Positions 8,821 through 15,803 of a DNA stretch of 15,803 bases are shown in pieces (the stretch's first letter is position 1; each line of letters begins with the position of its first letter). Source of the DNA: Conidiobolus incongruus B7586 (lineage: Eukaryota; Entomophthoromycota; Entomophthoromycetes; Entomophthorales; Conidiobolaceae); NCBI GenBank assembly GCA_000697335.1, contig JNEM01006176.1, forward strand, positions 1 to 15,803. Reading direction: 5' to 3'. Made by a program: the position numbers and the translations under genes. The notes below the pieces were generated by a model. That model ran no database searches. It saw only the letters and a list, made by a program, of their open reading frames with translations, and was not told the DNA's origin.

Positions 8821-8835
8821 AGAACCCGGGGTTCT
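8821..8835. promoter_or_regulatory. 15-bp GC-rich palindrome downstream of the small gene
   Basis: AGAACCC (8821-8827) and GGGTTCT (8829-8835) are perfect inverted repeats around a single base. With no room for a loop, this suits a dimeric DNA-binding protein better than an RNA hairpin. It lies about 130 bp past the stop codon in otherwise AT-rich DNA, in the presumed 3' UTR or just beyond it. Its role is unknown. Confidence 0.4.
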
Positions 8836-8886
8836 CAAAATATATATTTCTAAAACTACAAAAAATGACAAGGATCATTTCAAACC

Positions 8887-8892
8887 AATAAA
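8887..8892 (+). terminator. Candidate poly(A) signal AATAAA for the small gene
   Basis: I noticed this AATAAA about 195 nt after the stop codon at 8693. In AT-rich DNA an earlier AT-rich variant (for instance around 8755-8775) may be used instead, so assignment is tentative. Confidence 0.3.
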
Positions 8893-10850
8893 AACTAACT
8901 TGAAAAGTATAACCCACTTACTTGACTATCCTTTAACATTGTCCCAACTAAATTTAATCCACCAATTATATGTTAAATTTAACTAAATATTCCAAAAAGT
9001 TTTACTTTTAACTAACCCTCTAATACATTCAAATTCCAACTATTTTTAAATATTTATTACTATTACTAATAAACAAGTTACACTTAGTTATTTCAAGTTA
9101 TTTAAAAGTATTTTATCATTTATCATTGTTACACTCTTTTCACTTTTCTATTTTTAATATATTATACTCTTTAGCTCAATAATATTAATTTTATTGAGAA
9201 TGGATTTTTATTATCATTTTTTTATATCAATTAATATAAAAAATTAAAGCTATAATCCTAAAAAGATCAAATCCGTTAACATCAATTAGATTCTAATATT
9301 TTGCAATTATATTTTCATTGCAGTCCTTCATGAATTTTTTTACATTTATCAACTGTCTTTTAAAATGCTTATGGATTGAATACTAAATTTTCTCTTTTGG
9401 TGTTTCTGCCAATTTAATTTCATTACTAACCTTGTAATGGAGTTAAATTTGATTTGAATCAAATTATTGATTTAGCATATTAATATACTAATTGAATTTT
9501 ATATTTTACTTAATTAGTTAATTTTAATTAAAATTTTGGAATATTTATGGATTAAAATTTGGATCATTTACTTATTTAGATATTAAACAAATAAGAAATT
9601 TGGAATTAATCTAATTATTTTAAAATGGATAATACAAATTTACTAAAATTATATAAAAAATATATTTTGCATAAATTTGATTTTATACTTTAATTAAATA
9701 ATAATTTATGTATTTTTCATTCCATAAATATTAATTAAATCTTTATTATTTAATATCTTTCAATTTTGTTTAAGATTGGCTAACAGGTGTATAAGATATA
9801 TAAGAATGGATAAATAGTGCCAATGCTATGAATTCATCTATAATATTTTCACCTCAAGATTGGATTAATGGCTGTTATTGATATTCAATCAGTATGAAGC
9901 GCTAAGACTTTTGAATCTAACATAATTTTGTTAAATATTTTGTTCAGTATCAAAAATAACAAATATTTATTGGATATATATTAATTTATTTTTAATTTAA
10001 TAGATTACCAATGATAAATAATATTAATCTAAATCATAATAATGCCTTAGTTTAGTATCAAGGATGCGATGAATAACAAAATATTATTATAAATTAATTA
10101 TCAATAATATTCAAATAACACAAATATTAAAATTAAATACGATTTTTAATTTTAATTCATACTAATCAAGAAAAATACCAATTTAATCAATAAAAAATAA
10201 AATCAAAATAAATAAAAATTCAAATTTAACGCTTTTAGATCGTTTAACTCACCATATTAAATAATTTAACCTTGCCGATGTCACCCAAATTTATTAAAAT
10301 CCTCCTCCAATTCACTTAATTGAAAGGTTGATTGCTTCAAAGGTTATCTATTTTTGGTTAATATTGGACATTGGGATCGATAGAGTTCCTATATTACCCT
10401 GGATAATGGACTATATTAAACATATAGCATAGTTTTTATTGCGAGTGTTTTATGTCAAATAATCTTTCGGTATCGATAGTTATGATTAGCTAGAATGGAA
10501 GCAAATGTAATATAGCTCAAATAGCTAAAAATCTTTGAAATGTTAAGTAGTTGTCAAGTGTGATGATCAATATTATTTATTGATGATGGGGTTGTAATTT
10601 TATGAACGCCTATCAGATATATTTTTTTTGAATTGTGAATGATCATTAATATAAATTTAAATTTCCAAATTTGATCTTTATATTAGCAAGATCAGTTTAA
10701 AATCAAGAATACCAAGCTTTTATTATATATATTTTTTAACATTTTATTTTATTAATTTTAATATAAATATAATTTATAATCAATATTATTCAATATAAAA
10801 TTTTCAATTCATCGTATATTATTTGATCCTTATCAAATACAAATTTTACT
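8893..10850. other. AT-rich spacer
   Basis: No gene or RNA is supported. A 20-bp palindrome with two-base centre occupies 9446-9465 (core TTGATT/AATCAA). A 42-codon frame around 10277-10430 has a believable mix of residues but no ATG, promoter or recognisable domain, and frames of that length are expected somewhere in a window this size. Confidence 0.6.
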
Positions 10851-11029
10851 TAAGTGCAGTTAAACCATTGTATAGAACCTTAGTCAATAATAGATGCCAA
10901 GGTATAGCATTAATATATGATTCTATAAAAATATATTCTAATATTAGAAATCTCTTAAATAATTCTTTCCAAGAAAATGTTTGAATCATAAGGTTAAACT
11001 GAATCATTTATTTGATTAAATTGACATAT

Positions 11030-11049
11030 GCATAGAAGTGGTTCTATGC
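11030..11049. repeat. 8-bp perfect hairpin with GTGG loop
   Basis: GCATAGAA (11030-11037) and TTCTATGC (11042-11049) are exact reverse complements around a four-base loop. It lies about 60 bp before the copia relic and may belong to it, to an insertion within it, or to neither. Confidence 0.4.
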
Positions 11050-11109
11050 CAAACTTTAGTGGAATTTAATTTACTCTTTTTAGTTCAATTTATCAAAACT
11101 TAATATCTT

Positions 11110-11182
11110 AAGCTGCGCGCTGATGGTTTGTTCACCAAGCCATTCCCGCCCCTTTTCCCAGTCTTCAGGCTGAAATAGGGGT
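11110..11182 (+). mobile_element. Ty1/copia retrotransposon fossil: 3' end of pol and polypurine tract
   Basis: A sharp GC peak (35/60 in 11111-11170) encodes ADGLFTKPFP, matching the conserved copia terminus usually written LADIFTKPLP at the end of RNase H. A stop codon and the purine run AGGGG follow at once, which is the normal order of pol end and polypurine tract. A 3' LTR would begin just after, perhaps at the TG near 11185, but I cannot trace its far end. A weak resemblance to copia RNase H may extend upstream to about 10858. The element is broken and only this tail is recognisable. Loss of everything around it to AT-rich sequence points to an old insertion. Confidence 0.55.
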
Positions 11183-11189
11183 TATGTAT

Positions 11190-13440
11190 AATATATGCTA
11201 GTTCGAATGGACGGTTTATTTGATCGATTATTTTATCAATTCTTTACTATTAAACTCGATTTTATCCATTAATAAAATTTAAATTGAAATATAAATTAAC
11301 AAATTTTAATTTTTATTTTATCATAGAACTTAGATATAAATTTTTTCTTTGCATAATAATTACTTTTAAATATTATAAAATCCTTAAAATTTCAAAAATA
11401 TTTAAAAAAATTGATGAATAATGAAAGTTATGCATTCAATTAGAGTAATTGTAATCAAGATATTTACATGTTTTAGTAAAATTAAGTGATATTTTATATC
11501 ATTTAAAAGATTTCGAATATTAGTATTAGAAATGTTAATTATTATAATACCCAAATTTATAAGGCAGTTATGGAGGTTTTAAATATATTTCAAATTTGAT
11601 CCAATTCCTCAACAAACTTGTATTATATAGACTTAACACAATATATGTGTAGTGGCTAAAAATATATCAATCTAATTATAAATAGATAAAAATCAAATTT
11701 AAATTGATATTATTTTAATTTATCTAAATATTTTCTTAGTAAAATTTAATAAAATTTATTAAATCTAAAATCCCAATAATAATTTTGGGAATTTATCATA
11801 ATTTGATTTTCCGTTAATAATATTTAGTAATTTGATTGTATTATGGTTTATGAAATTTCATTTTATATATATACTTACACTAATTTTATAGGCATTTTCA
11901 AAATATTATTTTAAATTTTGTAAGTTGATTGGTGGCCTTGTCTTGTTATTTCAAATATGTAGAATCATTTTAATATATATCCCAATACATTATAATCACC
12001 CAAGAAAATCATGTGGTTTTTTGCCAATATTCAGTTGTAAAAATGCCAACTTTTATCTTCTATTAACAAATCTACCTGCGCATCAAGGTTCAATATAGAA
12101 CAAATCTGGTATTAATGACATTCCTTTTCTTGTCATAATACGAATAGTAATAAGATCGTTCGTTCGAATTGCAATAAACATCCAATTTTGAATCAACATC
12201 AATTAAGCATCACTTATACTTTTGAATGAATATCAAATAAAAGTAGATCAATAATTAAAGGTATGATATCATAAATAATTAAATTATGAGTAATTAATAT
12301 TGTTTTGTAAATAGTTTTATTTTTTTTGAAAAGTTAATGATTTTTTTCCAAATAAAGTCACAATAAAAAATTATAAAATAATTCAAATTATATAAATGTA
12401 TTTCCCTGATACATATAGTATATTTGTATTAATGTAATTATCAAGGATATAAGAAACGATAAGCGAGTGCAATGAAATTCAGCCAAAGAGTATTTAGCAT
12501 TCAGTTTATCAAACTTTGATTTTGATTCAAAAAATATTCAATAACTAAATTAGGAATCGAATTATAAAAATCAATTAATTTTTTTCAAAAATTCAATTTC
12601 GAATCAGATATAAAATAATTTGAATATAATGATTCAATATAAAGTCAATCATTTAAATATATTGGTATTAAAGCTATTCAAAAATATTGCTATTACATTT
12701 ATATTATCATTATATTGAATATTGAAATGATAAATTAAATTCGTGCTGGAAAAAGATTAAATTTGTTGGAATATATTTAATTAAACCCATTAACCCAAAT
12801 GATTTCATTATTTAATTAAAAGTCTTGAAACTATTTTGAAATTTGGTTTAATATTAAATTATCCTATCCAATAGTTAAAAGTAAGATTAATTAAACTATT
12901 AGTCTATTGCCAACAGCATATACCTTTATCTTTGCAATGTATGGATATCAATGTGATTTAATGTAGTTTGTATCAATAATTCCAAAATAGAATTTATTAA
13001 TTAAACAATATATCCAACATATAATCCCTATTTTTTATGAATCTTATTCCATTTTAACATTAATGAGATCCTTGAATATTTTGTCACTAATTGAAACAAT
13101 ATTTAATTAAATAATTTATTAATTGTATTACTTTATTTGTTGTTTTCTTTATGATTCATAAAATACATAGGCCTTGATAATCGTTATGAAGGATTGAAGT
13201 TAAAATAATTGGATATACTATTTTAATATTAGTGAAATAAATCTCATAACTCGCTTAACTATTGAAAATTTTACTTTTAATAATTATGCTTGTAAAATCA
13301 TTCAATTATTATAATAACGAATCAAATAATTTGACTATACACCTAATTATGCCAAAAATTAAACAATAACCAAATTAATGCTAATGATTTTCAATTAAAG
13401 GATATAAACGAGCCGACTAGGTACAAAATTTGAAAAATTT
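11190..13440. other. AT-rich spacer
   Basis: No gene is supported. Its first part may include decayed LTR sequence of the copia relic. A mildly less AT-rich patch at about 12040-12180 was read on both strands without finding a domain, a tRNA or a promoter. Confidence 0.55.
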
Positions 13441-13445
13441 AAAAA

Positions 13446-13530
13446 TATCCAAATTTCTGCATAGGTAGTATTTACAAATTTAAATTTTTGCATAGGTCAC
13501 ATTTGGTAAACATTTAACTTATGCATAATT
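13446..13530 (+). repeat. Degenerate tandem repeat of about 31-33 bp (TGCATAGGT core)
   Basis: TGCATAGGT occurs at 13458 and 13489, each preceded by an AAATTT-type A/T block, and a weaker TGCATA copy follows at 13522. Spacings are 31 and 33 bp, so roughly three turns of DNA separate the cores. It may be an eroded minisatellite or a cluster of sites. No gene is demonstrated downstream. Confidence 0.4.
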
Positions 13531-14745
13531 CGCTGATTAAATTCGCATTTTAGTTTACTTTCAATTTGATTCAATTTTCTTTTCGAATTTGAATCAATAA
13601 CAATGATTATTGGATAAGAAATCAAGTTCAAATTCGATTAATTTCGATCAATAGAATAACAGATATATAGTGACGTCAATTATTTGTTGCATGCTCATAA
13701 ATGGAGTTTAATAGTTTGAGCTTTAACCTAATACTTGTTCTGGTATGTAACTACTCTTTTATAAATTGTTTAATCTTTTATGGTATGATTTTCATGCTTA
13801 ACATGTCATATTTACATGATCAATTCAATAATTGTATTTATTTTATTGTTAATATATTCATACATCGATATTATACAACATTCGAATATCATAGCAATAC
13901 TAAGGAATAAATTATTTAATATCTAAATGTTCACATTTTAAAGGTCCATATTTATCACTATTATCATTATAGAATATTTATGATTTTTTCCATATTTTAG
14001 TACATATTAATCGAATGAATTAGAAATAAATTGATCTCTATAATATTACAATAAAATCATTTTTATAAAATATTTAACTAAAAGTTTTATTTTTAATTTT
14101 TTTTACTGAATCAAATTTTATATTTTTTATAAAATTTCTACATAAACAAAATAAATATTCTCAGCATATTTAAATTTATGCAAAATATTTTTTAGATTAA
14201 ATTATGTACTATGTATTATATATTGATATAATATCCAACAATGTAAACATAAAAAGATTTTCCAAGTTATGTAGAAATCAATCACCCTTACAATGATATT
14301 TTAATATAATTACAAAATATTAGTTCAATATTAATAATAAAATGTCATTGTATTACAAAAATATTCACTATTATCAATAATTTTTTTTTAAATTTAATAA
14401 AGTTGAATATAATTTTAGATAAAAAAATAAATTATACTTAATATAAATATATATTAAACGACATAAAAATTACACCATTCATAAAATATGATTGTAAAAC
14501 TGGTTTATATTATATTTCCGGTAGCATAAACTCTAATCTGATGAAATTCATCATCAAACAATATAAATAATAATGAAAATATCCACTTAAATTATCAAAG
14601 ATATTTAGCAGCTAGTATTATTATTTTTAATATTAGCATTCAAATCATATTCTTTGTATCACAATCTAGTTTTGTTTGATTAATATTATCATTTACACTT
14701 TTTTACTAATCGCCAAATATACACTTTTAAATAATACAGTTATTT
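13531..14745. other. AT-rich spacer
   Basis: Besides the CRE-like octamer I see no supported feature. The 69-codon plus-strand frame at 13701-13910 translates to Phe/Ile/Leu/Asn/Tyr-rich sequence typical of random AT-rich DNA and was not called. From about 13920 to 14740 nothing stands out. Confidence 0.55.
13671..13678. promoter_or_regulatory. CRE-like octamer TGACGTCA
   Basis: A perfect match to the palindrome bound by ATF/CREB-type bZIP factors, in a very AT-rich setting. The only frame downstream, starting 23 bp later at 13701, is a doubtful 69-codon hydrophobic one, so the target gene is unclear or absent. Confidence 0.35.
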
Positions 14746-15071
14746 TGTCACGAGCCAGGTGACTCCCTTCTACTCAAGTATTCTTATATCAACCTAATGT
14801 TAAAGCCATTTCCCCCTCGCATACCATCTGCTCCAGCTGTATCTTTTAATTGACCGATGATGCAAGACACCAGAGAACCTCATGAATCACCTTACCCAAC
14901 TCACACTATATAAAATCCGGAATTAGAGCTATTCTCAAAAGGAGAGTTCTATCTTGGTCCTCCCAGCTATTGGACTTAAACCAATAAATCCCCCATCTCC
15001 CTGACACTTACCTGGAATTCACCAGATCTCTCACTTTTATTTAAACTATTCTGAACACGGCTTTCCCAAGG
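14746..15071 (+). mobile_element. LTR-like fossil, probably Ty3/gypsy type
   Basis: A block of ordinary composition (26/60 G/C in 14821-14880) bounded by AT-rich DNA. It opens with TGTCACGAGCC, a start common among Ty3/gypsy LTRs. It carries a TATA box (14907-14915) and, about 70 bp on, AATAAA (14983-14988). TGACA at 15002-15006 would close the repeat as TGTCA...TGACA, about 261 bp. That order of U3, TATA, R with poly(A) signal and short U5 is the layout of an LTR. The GC-bearing tail to 15071 may be leader sequence. No second copy or gag/pol lies in the window, so it is a solo LTR or a broken end. I see no convincing target-site duplication. The retained composition suggests it is younger than the copia relic. 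Confidence 0.5.
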
Positions 15072-15803
15072 TGTATTAAAATGATCCAATTAAAATTATA
15101 AAATTCAATTAATGAATTTGCTATCAGATTGGTATATTATCAATTAAAATCTCATATATATTAATCATATAATATAAATAATTTTAAATTATCATAATTT
15201 TTGTTATTTATAATTAAATTAATTTTTTTATAATATCTTACCATTTTTCTTTTAAATTTGTTCTTTAATTTAAACTTATAAATTAAATTTTATGATATTT
15301 TTTATAGTATATTTATCAAATTAATTTTTATAAAATCATTTGACTCTTAATAATTTAACTTTTTTATATTACTATTTTTCTTGTAATTTTAAAAAACTCT
15401 AATTGATTGTTTACTTATATTAATATAATAAGTAAGTATATCAACCTTTAAGTTACCAAATTAAAATTAAAAATTAAATTATTTTCAGAATCAAGAAATT
15501 TGATTGATGATTGAATTATATTAAGACTAATATTAATTTAATATTGTTGGACTTTCCATATGTGATGAATAAGTGATTATTAAATGCTATATATAATAAC
15601 TATATAAATACTTAAATATCGAGTAAATTTGAAATATTCAATAAATATATCCTGAATAATTAAAATAATATTTAATTTACTTATTATTTATATTTTATAT
15701 ATTATTGATTTTATTATTTTCATATTGAGTTAAAATTATAATAAATAGAAAATTATATTAAATAATAAAAATTAATATTTTACTTATTATAGAATATAAT
15801 AAT
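15072..15803. other. AT-rich spacer at the right edge
   Basis: Nearly pure A/T (2/60 G/C in 15661-15720). No reading frame, hairpin of note or element was seen, and no gag or pol continuation of the LTR-like block is visible. Confidence 0.65.

Noticed and set aside
13701-13910. 69-codon plus-strand frame with hydrophobic stretches
   Set aside because: Residue content (Phe, Ile, Leu, Asn, Tyr) is what AT-rich DNA gives by chance. Composition does not rise at the frame, no domain is recognisable, and the CRE-like octamer is only 23 bp from the ATG.
15007-15024. TGGAATTCACC after the LTR-like block as a primer-binding site
   Set aside because: The complementary sequence lacks the T-loop features of a tRNA 3' end at the required positions.

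Overview
The window is very AT-rich eukaryotic DNA; one 60-base stretch near the right end (15661-15720) holds only 2 G/C. A few islands of ordinary composition stand out, and most of the content lies in them: a histidine phosphatase gene on the minus strand (31/60 G/C in 3121-3180), a small intron-less gene on the plus strand (8319-8693), and the remains of mobile elements. A 52-nt intron with GTAAAC...TTTTAG ends, compact TATA promoters, TA-rich intergenic DNA and copia- and gypsy-like relics together suggest an AT-rich early-diverging fungus, perhaps of the Conidiobolus/Entomophthorales kind. That placement is an inference; other AT-rich protists or fungi are not excluded.

Layout. 1-2260: AT-rich spacer with a long foldback near its left edge (37-211). 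2265-3925: secreted histidine acid phosphatase of the 2-phosphoxylose phosphatase type (two exons, TATA box, poly(A) signal overlapping the stop codon). 3926-8130: spacer with an orphan TATA box (4570), two foldbacks (5654-5728 and 5868-5897), a higher-GC island of unknown origin (about 6000-6560) and an (AT)16 microsatellite. 8131-8892: small gene for a 124-residue protein with a Ser/Asp-rich N-terminal half and an RVGF motif, preceded by an unusually structured promoter. 8893-10990: spacer. 11110-11182: fossil 3' end of a Ty1/copia polyprotein with its polypurine tract. 11190-14745: spacer with a short degenerate repeat (13446-13530) and a CRE-like octamer. 14746-15071: LTR-like block, probably Ty3/gypsy type. 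15072-15803: AT-rich spacer.

The two convincing genes are about 4.4 kb apart, each behind a TATAAATAG box, and nothing links them functionally. I found no tRNA, rRNA, CRISPR array or multi-gene system. The most promising leads are the uncharacterised RVxF-containing protein with its palindromic promoter and the unidentified island at 6000-6560; neither amounts to a demonstrated new system.
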